A DNA stretch of 64,000 nucleotides, from assembly GCA_013399015.1 (NCBI GenBank), contig VWZX01008611.1, positions 77,472 to 141,471 of the forward strand, given 5' to 3'. Position numbers and translations under genes: made by a program. The first letter of the stretch is position 1. Each line of letters begins with the position of its first letter. Shown here piece after piece: positions 1-12,500 of the stretch. The stretch comes from Galbula dea (taxonomy: Eukaryota; Chordata; Aves; Piciformes; Galbulidae). A model generated the notes under the pieces. The model did no database searches. It was not told where the DNA came from and was given only the letters and a program-made list of their open reading frames with translations.

Positions 1-295
1 GTATTCCTCCTGGGTGGCCTGCCCCTTCTTCCAAAGTCTATAAACTTTCCTTTTCTCCCTGAGCGCCAGCCAGAGCTCCCTGTTCAACCAGGCCGGTCTC
101 CTGTGCTGCCTGCTTGCCTTACAGCACATGGGTACAGCCTGCTCTTGAGCCCTCGATACCTCATCCTTAAAGAGCGTCCAGCTTTCCTGGACTCCTATGT
201 CCCTCAATACTCTCTCCCATGGAATACTGGAAACCAAGCTACTAAACAAATTGAAGTCTGCCCTACGGAAGTGTGCAGGAGGAATGGGAGATGTC
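1..295 (-). mobile_element. CR1 retroposon fragment, part of ORF2 between endonuclease and reverse transcriptase
   Basis: Read on the minus strand, the sequence matches the stretch of avian CR1 ORF2 just before the reverse-transcriptase domain, with an RPAWLN-like stretch and an EKR-VY-LW pattern, in a decayed frame. It runs out of the window at position 1. Copy is old and has several frame breaks. Recognised from memory of the family, not by a search. Confidence 0.7.
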
Positions 296-3200
296 ATCAT
301 TCCCTGCAGAAATCTAGTTGCACCAGAAAAAAAACCCTGGAAGATGACATTTCTTAGTTAATATTTATCTAAAATTTTGCAGATGCAAAAAGGTCCTTGT
401 CAAAGTTAGAACTAACATTGTTACTCCTCCTACTACAGATTCTCAGAAGAAACGACAATCAGTGGGAGCTGTATTGCAAGTAAGGAACCCCACATCGTGT
501 TCCTGCTGTATTTTACGCACATTTTGGTTCAACAGATGAATTAAGGAAGAGAAACCCCTGTGCAAAGCACTCTCTCACCTGCATCTTAAAGACTCCACTT
601 TTGTAAAAGTAAAATCATAGCAGTTGGTGGTAAACTCTTTTGTAATTATTATTCCCTCTCTCTCTTCCTCCCCGAAAACTTAAAATAATCATTATGACAA
701 TACAGAAACCTTTGTGCCACAATATGAAAAGTCCTCAATAGCCTCAACAAACCCTGCTTCCAGCAAAAACTCTCCCAAAGCTCAACACTACTACTTACAG
801 CACTAGAGAACCCTAGGATGTTCAGTGGGTACTTGTGTCTTCTCTGTCCTATGCTGACCACCAGGCAAGTGAATTGGTGTCTGTCTCATCATCTCTTACC
901 ACTTCTTTCTCAGCCACACTAGACTAGTAGGCCCTTCAAATAACTACCCAATCTCTGACCTCCTCAGCCTGGAAGAAAACAGCACACCTTTCACAGCCTT
1001 TAGACTTCTTCAACACAGGAAAACTTACTCTAAAGCTTTGGCTGTCTAGTTGAAGGGAGATCCTCTGCCATCTTCCCATAACTGTTTCTTCACTGTAAAA
1101 TTCATTCAGTAATTTCTAGGGACTTCTTACCGTGTCCTGTGAGCTGCCTTTTGAAAATATATCTCTGTTCTCCTGCTTCCTTAAGTAAACCCAAACACTC
1201 CCTTTAAAAAGAAGGTGGTGTCATAGACAGAGGCAGGTTTGGTTCCACCAAAATAAATTACGGATTCAGATGACTTCCACCGAGGAGTGCACAACCCAAA
1301 ATAATCAGTAATGTAACCATGTATGTATTTAGGTGTACAAACCTTAACAAAACCCATGGAAAGTCAACTTATAACTATGCTTTTTTTTGGTCAGATGAGG
1401 GCTGATCCCAAGAGATACTGGGCTACCACAACTTCCATGGAATCTGGATTTACTTTTTCTACTAAGATCAACTATTTAGTAGCTATGTGTTTTGAAAAAG
1501 TTTGGAAGAACACACAATAAAATGAGCATTCCACACAAAAGCCACACATATGAAAAGTAAAAATGTACTTTTTTTTAATCTATAGCTATCACTATAGAAA
1601 TCACGGACTTTTGAACCCAAAGGAAAAACTGGTCTGATGGCAAGCATCAAACCCTTACAATTTAGCCTTGAAAGTAACATTTACCAGTCTGAATTACTAC
1701 TTAGTACAGAAAGCAAGAGAGTCTTCCCACCAAAAAGAATGGTAGAAAAAAATAAAGCACAGCATATGTCAATAGCTACCCTTTCAAAACCTTACACTGG
1801 ACAAATCATAGCTTCTTTACACTGTAGCAAATTTGTATCACATTAGTATGCATCACTGTCCTAAAGGAAGAGAGTCAAATTAAAATGAAAAGTAAAAACA
1901 ATGTAATGAAGGAGTTCAAACAAAACTGCATCTATGACCACCAAATTCAAAAGAAAAATTAGACAAAAATCATAACACAATGAACAATAAGTTATAAATA
2001 TAAGTCCTTTCTGATGGCATTGTTGCTTGTTCCAAAATCCATTTCTAACTTTCCGTTTGTGGCCTGAGACTACCAATAGACCTAAATGGCCCAAACCATC
2101 TTCACCTGGGGCCTCCTCCCACCTGCCTGCCCACACGTTAGGGAGCTCCACTTAAGCTCAGACCTGGGCATTTAATCCCTGTCCATGCTGTAACAGAAGT
2201 ACTTGTCTCCAACTCCAGGAATGTCTGTACCTGGCTATGGTCAGTGTTGGTCCAGTTCCTGACACTGGGACTATCTTACTGGCTTAATCTTGGAATCACC
2301 TTGTCACCATGTCACTATTGCTTGCCAAATAATCACTGGGTTGTGTCTGACCCTGGCTACTCTCTCCAGACCCAATCTTAACTCAGGTACTTTGCTTGAC
2401 CTTGAACTCACCTCATCATCCTGGACATCAGCTCTGGTCTGCTACCACCTGCCTACCCTACCTGCTTGTAGCTGGACAGGTTCTGTCCCTGCAAGATGGG
2501 CTATTATGCTTCACTTGTGGCTCCTCACCTGTTAGGAAGGAGCTGATCCTTGTAGCTCCCTGGTGCTTCCTTTTTTTCATTATCCTTGAAGGCCAATTAT
2601 CTGCTGCTGCATATATGAGCAGCAGAAAAAACCAGAAACATAAAGCAATGTGTATGGAACACTTTTGTAACAGTTCACACTCTCTGAGAACCAAAGAAAT
2701 ACTTAGTTGGAAGACCTCAAAACATCCCCTATCTCAACTCCCTCAAAGAGAGAGAGGAAGTTATTTATTTCAAATATCCCTGACGGCTTCCAGCTAACCT
2801 ACTCTTAACCATACAGAAACACCCACCCTAAGTAGCTTGTTCTGCTTTTTTACTAAATAAACAATTAGAAGAATTCATTGCAGCCTCTGTAACAAGCTCT
2901 GGACACTTGAAGACTTGCTCTTTTTCAGATTTCTCTTTCACAAACCAAAACCTCCTTTATTTCTTCAGCCAAAACCTACATCGTTGCTTTGGAGTGCTGA
3001 TACAAGTGAAAGGACAAGTCTTCTAAGGAAGCAGAATGGAACAGCAGGCTGCTACTCCTATTTATAGCTACAGCCATAATCCATCTATGATACACAAACT
3101 GAAATCCAGAAATACGGATCTTGGGGGGGGGGGGGGGGTGGTTGCCTTCAAGGAAAGCCACCACTTGCCTGCTTCTCAGGGAAGACAACGAAAACAACTT

Positions 3201-3346
3201 TTTGGAAACCTTCAACAGCGATCCTTCCTCAAAAAAGTAACACCTCTAAGACTCTAAAATAGGCTGCTTCAAACTGTAATATAGAAACAATCCCAAACAA
3301 TAAATGAAATGGTAAGATAACTAAATCAATAACTTCATGACTTTAC
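296..3346 (-). other. MRC1 intron 8 (part)
   Basis: No exon found: the next expected exon (rest of lectin domain 2) is not readable here on the minus strand. Holds the G16 run and a C/T-rich stretch of unknown origin at 2150-2540; otherwise A/T-rich DNA without a recognised element. Confidence 0.7.
3123..3138 (+). repeat. Homopolymer G16
   Basis: Sixteen G in a row on the + strand (C on the MRC1 transcript), in intron 8 about 210 bases from exon 8. Such runs are error-prone in sequencing, so the length is uncertain. Confidence 0.9.
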
Positions 3347-3504
3347 CTTTCCCTTCATAACAACACAGTCCTCTTGTCTGTTATTTGCATGAGTGGGTTC
3401 TCCACGAAGCCACTTGGTGTAGGTGACAGGTGTCCCATCGCTCCATTCAAAATACATTTGAACTTTGAGATCATTCAACCCAATCCACAGCTCATCAGAT
3501 GGCT
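3347..3504 (-). CDS. MRC1: MRC1 exon 8: C-type lectin domain 2, central part
   Basis: 158 bases, residues 415-467, acceptor TATATTTTAG, donor GTAAAG (phase 0). Reads DELWIGLNDLKVQMYFEWSD, GTPVTYTKWLRGEPTHANN, QEDCVVMKGK. The calcium-sugar position is Glu-Pro-Thr rather than Glu-Pro-Asn, so sugar binding by this domain is doubtful, as in mammals, where domains 4 and 5 do most of the work. The next exon (expected to begin Asp-Gly-Tyr-Trp) was not found in 1-3346. Confidence 0.95.
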
Positions 3505-6500
3505 CTAAAATATACAAATAAGAAGGCTGATGACAGTCCTCTTAAATGATACGAACTTTTATTCTCATGAAACAGAAAACAACTTATTCCAGGAAGTTTA
3601 TAAGGCAGTCACGGGAAAATTAGGCTCCTCTTTCATAAAGAGGGCAGATAGTTACTCCTATACACCCCCCCAATCACCAGGAAAGGCTACTCACTGTAGT
3701 GGAAATACAATAAGAATGTTTCTCTTTGTGTAAAACAGTCAAAATACTCTTTGTTGAGTTATGCTGCAATGCAAGTAGGCTCACTCTTTTTTTCCAGCCC
3801 AAAACTCTTGTAACAAGATATGAACGAAAACCTAAATAAAACACTACTCCCCCTTTTCTTCCTACCTTTAGCATAACGAAGAAAAAAGTGCCCTCTTTTC
3901 TAATGCTCTAACACCCAGTGTTGTCTCTTAAAGCTGACAACCAGAGTACTCACAGCTTCCCTATTACATGTACTCCTGTATAATCCAGGGTTAGGGATGG
4001 GCTGGCCTCTAAACGAGTGACAGGTGCTTTCTATTACCCCCTCTACGCCCACAGGGAACAGAAAGGGAATATGGGAGAGAGACTTGTGGGCTGGAAAAGA
4101 AAACTAAAACTACTGAAAATAATACTAGTAAAATTAAATATATGCAAAACCAATACCAAATCCAACCCCGACAATGACAACCACATCACTATCACCACTG
4201 ATGCTATTGCAGAAGGACTCAGAAGCAGATAAAAAACAGTTTGAGGATCTGGATCTTGGAACTGGATTCATGAACTCATGGATCAGGATCAAAGACAGAG
4301 TGGACAGAGTCCTGCTTAGATGCCAGCCATTGAAGAAGAAGAACAGGAGGGATTAGCCCTCGTGATCCCTCAGCTTTATACTGAATATGACGTATATGGA
4401 ATGGAATACCTAGTTGGTCAGTTTAGGGTCACCTGTCCTGTCCCCTCCTCCCCACAGGTACAGCCGTTTACCCTGCACCCCCTAACATGGTACACAAGGT
4501 TTAGCAGTGGCCTTGCTCTGCACACCAACCCTTGGTACTAACTCTAAACATTAGGTCTTAGCACTTTATCACAGCTAGAGTCAGGCACTGTCTGCTAAAT
4601 ATGATGGCAATTTCAGTAAGTGCAGTTACTTAAAAGAGCTTTGGCTAAAAAGAAAAATCACTTAACAGAATTAGTTCTGTCCTGACCCAAACCAGGAGAT
4701 ATATTTTACTTCATTTCAAAGTCAAATGAAATTCATGTAGTTGTTGGACTTTTTTCAGTCTACAGTTAATGGAGTTAACAGCTAGTTTTTGGCTGGAAGA
4801 AAAGTGCAGGACTAACCAAGGATGTTACTTTACAGCAGCTGTAAAGCTTAGGCATTTGTTTGTGCTTAAAATCCTCTGCTCTAACATGTTGCCACTATAA
4901 TGTTCATACCTAGTTTTGTTCTGAATACACTATTTGAGTAAGGAGGATTAAAAATTTGGGGATTTATAAACAGTCTGAACTCCGTCATCATCAAAGGGTA
5001 TTGCTCTCTAGAACTGACTTTATGACTTGTCTGGTGCAATTTTTTAATTTTTTATTTATTTATTTATTTGTAGTCTGTCATCCAACCTATGCTAAAGGGA
5101 GCAGGTGTTTCCTGTTGCTCACAGCACTATGACTCAGATCACACTGACCAACTACATGCACAGTCCTTCCCTTAGACACTAATCTTTCCAAGCGCAGTAC
5201 AAACTACCCCGTTGATAAAACTTATTCATTGTATTTTTCACAAATGATAAAGACGCTACTTTTTAATAGGGGTTTTTTCACTGTTTATGATATCAGATTT
5301 CTACAACTCATCTGCAGCACTCAGAGGGTTTTCCTGTTCAGTTTGTTATCATAGTTTTTATAGCCTTTTATGAGGACATAACCAGGTGGATAGATGAGGG
5401 CAGGGCAGTGGATGTGGTTTATCTTGATTTCAGTGAAGCGTTTGACACTGTCTCCCACAGCATCCTTGCAGATAAGCTGAGGAAGTGTGGTCTGGCTGAT
5501 TGGGTAGTGAGGTGGATTGTGAACTGGTTGAAGGACAGAAGTCAGAGAGCTGTGGTCAATGGGATGGAGTCTACTTGGAGGCCTGTCTCTAGCGGAATCC
5601 CTCAGGGGTCGGCACTGGGACCAGTACTTTTCAATCTATTCATTAACGACCTGGCTGAGGGAACAGAGTGTGCTCTCAGCAAGGTTGCTGATGACACTAA
5701 ACTGGGTGGAGTGGCTGACACACCGGAGGGTTGTGCTGCCATTCAGCGAGACTTACGACAGGCTGGAGAGTTGGGCAGGGAGAAATTTAATGAGATTCAA
5801 TAAGGCCAAGTGTCGAGTCTTGCACCTGGGAAAGACCAACCCCATGTATGAGTATAGATTGGGGTCTGAGCTGTTGGAGAGCAGTGAAGGGGAAAGGGAT
5901 CTGGGGTCCTGGTGGATGGAAGGATGACCATGAGCTAACAGTGTGCTCTTGTGGCCAGGAGGGCCAATGGGATTCTGGGGTGTATTAGAAGGGGTGTGGG
6001 CAGTAGGTCAAGAGAGGTTCTTCTTCCTCTTTACTCTGCCCTGGTGAGGCCGCATCTGGAATATTGCGTCCAGTTCTGGGCCCCTCAGTTGAAGAAGGAT
6101 AGGCAACTGCTGGAAAGAGTCCAGCGCAGGGCCACAAAGATGACGAAGGGGCTGGAACATCTTCCTTCTGAGGAAAGGCTGAGGGAGCTGGGTCTCTTTA
6201 GGTTGGAGAAGAGGAGGCTAAGGGGTGACCTCATCTATGCTTTTAAAAATATGTGAAGGGTGTGTGTCGGGAGGATGGGGTCAGGCTCTTCTCAGTGAAG
6301 CCCAGTGACAGGACAAGAGGCAACGGCCGTTAAGCTGAACCATAGGAGATTCTGTGTGAATACACGTAGGAATTTTTTCCCAGTTCAGGTGCCAGAGCAC
6401 TGGCCCAGACTGCCCAGAGAGGTTGTGGAGTCTCCTTCTACGGAGACGTTCAAAACCCATCTGGACGCACTTCTGTGTGACCTGGTCTAGGGAATCCTGC

Positions 6501-9500
6501 TGTGGCAGGGGGGTTGGACTAGATGATCTTTCGAGGTCCCTTCCAACTCCTAATATTCTGTGATTCTTCCATAAATCTTCCTCTAACATCTTCTATCCAG
6601 ACTGACTGTAATATACCTGACAATGAAATCACCCATATAAATTCAAAATGGGATTATGAGCCCATCCAGAAAGACATCAGCTACAGGAGTGGGACTCTCA
6701 ACCAACGGGAACTGTTTGTTTAGTCTTTATTCTTTTTCAAGTTCCTCTCTAAAGTTCTCCTTTGCGTGTGATGCTGACAAAAGCTTGGCTGGTATGACAA
6801 TACACATCTAATAGAAGCCCTTCTTCCTTTCTTGTGTCGTGGCACTGTGAATTGTTCGGCACAAAGACAGACTTTTGATCTCTCTGTACAGGACTTATTG
6901 CAGCAGAGTTTTGACGAAGACACGATTTTCTAGGCACTGCGATACATGGTGTTTCCTCTCATCCCAGTGGTGAACAAGGGTAATCTGATACTGTCATAAA
7001 CTGCCTTAAAAGGTTTCTTTAGTCCAATTTAGTTCCAATTTTACTCTTCTGAAAAGAACGCTTTCAAAATAGTCTGTTGCAGTGAGTGTGCCATATGTGA
7101 GAAGCCTGGTTTCCTTCAGGACTATTTGTCTTTTAGAAACACTCACTTTTACAAAGAGTGCAGTGCAGTCAGTTTAGGAAAGGTCTTTAGAGAAGGCAAC
7201 CTGACCAACAAACTTTGCTTACCTGCATCTATCTTTTTAGACCAATGGTAAAAATCTTTCCACACTCTGCAAAATTTGAATTTATTTTTTTTTAATCTGT
7301 GTAAAAGGAGGTAGAGGCAGACCTTAAGTAATAGGAATTTGGGGTTGATGCAATTCACAACACTGACCACAGCTTTTCTGTGATAGCACAGTTTGCTTGT
7401 TTTTTGTGCTTTTATTGTGCTTTTTTACTTCCAAAGATTTCCTAAATCTAAAATCTACCTCCATCTGCACTCTGTTCCCTGTGATCCAGAATATTACTTT
7501 TGTTAAACAGACTCCTTCTGCTATTAACCGAGAAGACACATGCAAAACTCTTTAGTTTTTTTAGTATGAATATATGTGTTTTTGTAAAAAAATACTCACG
7601 GTACCCAAGCTGGGAAATAACAAAGCTGTACTCTTCCACATTATGGATGCTTGCCAGATCCCCATCCTCTTTCCTGCAAGATGTCAAGGCATCTTTCCAG
7701 ATTTTGGGGTCCCTGTGAATTATGTAACAGTAACCAGCATATGACATCCATCCATCAGGACATCTAATAGGCACATTAGTCTCTGAAAAGAAAAATTACC
7801 ATGAAGAGTTTCAGAATTCTATTCTTAACTAAAGATCGCATAAGGAAAGATTTAACAAACATATTAATTATGTATTTTTTCATGAAGAACATCAGAGCTG
7901 AAAAATACTTACAGGGACAATAATCTGCACACATGAATATGCTTATGATTATTAGATACTTCGTGTCACAACACAGGTCTCTAGCACAGCTGTAAACAGT
8001 GTCTGCTGTTTGCAGACCTGCCTCAAAAAAGTGCTAGCATGTTCTCACAAAGTTTAAGTAAAATTGAACTTTGTCACTCCAGGACAAGGGGCTCAGTCAG
8101 AGCCCTGTTAGTCATGTCACAGGACAGAAGGAACTGGAATAGAGGGTGTGGGAACCCTGAAAAAAATAACTGTATCTATGTGGTTATGTTGGGAGAAAGG
8201 AGAACAGAGGTGGCAAATGCTGTTGTAGAGGTTACTCTGATGCTTCAGACAAGTGCCTAGTTTGTCCTGTATCTGGTCTCAGCTCCAAGCATATGCATTT
8301 TACAGCGCTTTTCTGTAACAGTCACAGAATTACTTCAAAAACAAGATCTAGGCATAGATGCATAGATGCACTTCCAACACACTTAAAGTACCCAAACAGT
8401 AAACACTGAATAGAAGAGACAACAGCTGTTCAGACATGGCTATAATGACAGTCACAAAGTATTTATTCCCCAGTGGGTCCGTCAGAGTCTTTTCGGACTG
8501 ATGGAGACTGTGAGACTAACACTGCAAACACTAAAGCAGCTCTGGCAGGGCGAGAGAACCTTTTGCTTGTAAATCCAGTAACACCAAGGAATTTGTTGCA
8601 AGACACAAAACTAGAAAAGCAGTTGAAAGTCTAGTTTTTTGGTGTGACTCTTATTGATGCAATAGCTGGGGATTTCCCAGTCAGAGAAAGTCACCAGCTC
8701 TTCCTTTCCAAAACTCAGCAAAAATTAACTATGTGCTTCCCTATTTTTTTAAAGAAAATACATGACAACACAAAGCCTTACAATTTATTTGTTCATTCCA
8801 ATGGAAACAAGTATACTCCCTGAACTTCATTTGACTTAAGCAAAAGAAACAAATTACAACAAACAAGATGTAACAAAGGAAACCACATTAATGTGCAAAA
8901 AATGTGATCCCAAATGTCAAGCTGATGAATTTACTGTCATAGAGCCCATCACAAAAAATTAGAAACTAATCTAGAACCCGATCTGGAACGTGATCTAGAC
9001 ACAGAAAATCAAGTAAGCATAGGATGGTTATTTCTCAAATAGACTGCAAATACTTTTGTAAACTATAAGCTTGGCTTCCTGAAGTCCGAAGAAATCACAG
9101 TGATTGAATTTGGTGTCTAAAAGGGTGAAAGTGCTAGCTGAAGATTGTCTTGTGATTCAGGCACTCAAATTCCTCTCTCAAAGTCATCCTCTGTGGTCTG
9201 ATAAGAGACACTTCACACAGCAGTCACAGCAGTGACACTAACAGCATTTGTTTCCTCTGACAAAATGTTTTTCGAAAGATCTGGAACCACACTTTAAGAT
9301 CACTACACCGTCCTGGATTGGGATTAAATCTACTTTGTCAGTCAGTTGGTGAAGGTAGGCAGACACACAGCCTCTCCTTAGAATCACAGAATACTCCCAG
9401 CCAAAGAGACCCACAAGGATTATCTAGTCTAGCTCCCAGCCCTGTGCAGGACACCCAAGAATCATACCATATGCCTGAGAATGATGTCCAAATGCCTCTG

Positions 9501-12500
9501 GAACTCCATCGGGCTTGGTGCTGTGACCGCCTCCCTGGGGAGGTTGTTCCAGAGCCCAAACACCCTCTGGGTGAAAAAACTTTTTCCTGATGTCTAACCT
9601 AAATCTCCTCTGACTCAACTTCATGCCATTACCTCCAGTCCTATCACTATCCACAGGACTAAAGAGATCAGCGCCTGCCCCTCTGCAGCCCCCTCTGAGG
9701 ATGCTGAAGACAGCAATAAGGTCTCACTTCAGCCTCCTCTCTTCCAGACTGAACAAAGCAAGAGACCTCAGCCACTCTTCACAAGGTTTCCCCTCTAGAC
9801 CCTTCGCCACGTTCCTAGCCCTCCTCTGAACACTTTCCAATAGCTTGATATCTTTTCTGTACTATGGCACACAAAACTGCACCCAGTACTCAAGGTGAGG
9901 CTGCACCAGTGCACAGTAGAGTGGGACAATCACCTCCTCTGACTGGCAAAAATTAGAAAATTAAGTTAAAAAATAAGCAAGTTTTGCAGGTGAAATTAAC
10001 AGATTCCTATTAATCCACTTAGCTGTGTTACAGGGCAGCTGCTTTGAAGCCCTGAGATTCTGCATCCCTCAGCTGTGTACAATGCTTGGGCCCCTGCTGG
10101 AAAAAAACCTGCTGTGAAACAACTGTAGAGCTGTTGGCTTTGTGAAGATCTTCATCTGCCACAAAAATAAACATTCTGTGAAGATTTTTCTCTACCTTCT
10201 TTGAGCCACAAGCATGACTATACTGTTGTAGAGTGTTCTTCTGTTCCACAGTCCTCACATACTACTTTATTAGACTCAATTGTAACTTCTAGGGCTAAAA
10301 TGTCAAAGGATGGTCTCTGTGCTTAATAATAAGCACACAAATATTTGCATGTATGAATTTGTGATTAATTTGTTTCTTGACTCAAGAACCCTAGTCAGGA
10401 AAACATCATCTGTCATCGGTTTTCCTATGCAACACTGGAAGCTGAGGGCACTTAACACCTTGCATGATCACATGCTTATTTCTTTTATGACTTCCCCCCA
10501 CGAGACATTTTGGGAAATATTTTTTGAAGTGAATCACCGCCAGTCTCTGGTTAATCTGTCACCATGTTTAATCAGCAGTTTCTGCACAATGGCAAACTTC
10601 TGTCTCATGTCTGTTCTTCCTCCAAATTACTGGTAAACAGGGGGGCAAGAGGCAGAGAACCAAAAGCCTAATGCATAAGAAAGAAACCGCCATTAGCCTC
10701 GCCTCTCCAACTGAATTTAAATCTAAATAAGATAGCAGCCAGTCTTGAATTGAGAGTATACTTCTAGGCATAAGTGTTTAAGAACTGATGCATGAAGCCT
10801 GAAAAACTAAGCAGTAGCCAGCTGAACAATCTAAGACAACTTACAAAATTAAACTACCCAGTTATCAATAGCATACAAGTACTAACAAAACTTTACATAT
10901 TAATTTAGGAAATAAGTCCTTCTCAGCTAAGGCAACAAATATGCTTGATTGCAATACTGAAGCATTGATTTAATTAAGTATTAAATATTTATTTCAATAT
11001 TTAATTAAGACGACAGTAGCTCATCCTTGTGGGCTTTTTTTCTCTTAGCAATATAGTAAAACAAATTAGGCAGAAGTACCTGTCCCAAGTGGTTTTGACT
11101 GGACGGGTTATATATTGGCAAATGCAAGAAAAACGTTAAAAAACATAGGGTTGAAGCCAAATTTCAAACACTGTTTCCAAAATATCTGGTTTGCCAATAA
11201 AACATACTAACAAATGGACTAGAAATCCAGTAAAGGTTTAGATTTCTGCTTGTAAAGCCTACACAAAGTATCAGTGGATTTAGGAGATTCCTGTATGTCT
11301 TTGAAAGAGAAAGAAATTTGGAAAGAACACAAAGAAGGACTGATGAAACAAAATAATAGGTTTCACAGGCTTTTTGTAGTACACAGAAAGAAAATAAAGA
11401 CATAGGTCTAAATAAGGCTATGAAAACTTATCGCTGTTTTGTTTTTCCTGCATATATACAGTGAGTGCCAGAACTACCTTTCTGAAAAAGTATCTGTATA
11501 TAGTTTAAATAATTTTGTAAATAAGTTAAATTTTTTTATAGGCAAATAAATAATTTTCTTTGTTTATATGTAAGTATCTCTCTATTTATCAAATATATAG
11601 CTATATGAAAAATACTCAACTCTCTCACAAGAATTACTAAAAATTCCTCTAGTCCACTACCAACTTGCACTGGTAAACAGACTTTTACAATCTGGAAATG
11701 ACAGTAAGAAGAAATAGGTTAGTTTCACTGACTACATGGAGCTTTAGATAATGACATCATTTTTTAAACATCAAATTATTTCTCTTTTTATTTTATGAAC
11801 AAAATCTGACAGTACTGTTTGGTTTTGGAAAACAGAACTCCATCATTTCTGGAATTTAGAACTCAAAGCTACTGAAGAAAGATTACTACACAAGAAGCAG
11901 GGAGGCCTGAACAAAAAGGAAGTACATGCTGTTCGCTTTTACAGGGAATCTTGGTCAAGTCTGCTCAGTTTTACCAGGTGCAACAATATGTACCTATTAG
12001 AATTACAGATCAAAACACTGGCCATTAATAAGTTTTAAAGAGTTAATGACCAAACCTACCTGTAGGAATAATGAAAGATTCTAAAGTGGCATTTCCTCGT
12101 TTACAAATATAACCAAGTTTCTGATCGCATTCCCGATTCTCCCACTTAGCACCTTTGCCAGGATTTAATGCTGCACAGATTTTTCCAGGTTCTGGAGAAG
12201 GATGTCCTTCAGAAACAAACAAACAAACAACAACATAGTATAAGTACATCATGGTTACCCTCCCAATTACTCTCACACTCTAATCCGTTCCATGCTTTAA
12301 TTATACTTTATCATTCAAACAATTATGATCCTCCACAGTCCTTTAGACTGAACAAGGCAATTCATTCCCGTAACAGGTATTTTTTCACAGCACCCACAAG
12401 TTGAGACATTTCTTCAGTTCACAATTTAACAGCCTCTTCAAAGGTTCAAACTCTTGATGGAAGGTATTACAGTGCATGTATCTATTTTGTTTGGGTTTTT

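Larger units (their letters stand above)
3505..7599 (-). other. MRC1 intron 7
   Basis: Apart from the CR1 copy (5365-6568) and the TTTA repeat, nothing recognised in 3505-5364 or 6569-7599. Confidence 0.8.

Noticed and set aside
2396..2797. 133-codon open frame on the + strand in MRC1 intron 8
   Set aside because: No recognised domain, antisense in an intron and in a C/T-rich segment where stops are rare. Kept only as a composition oddity.
8970..8998. GATCTAGAAC-type tandem as a possible regulatory array
   Set aside because: Only about three imperfect units in intronic DNA; not enough for a call.
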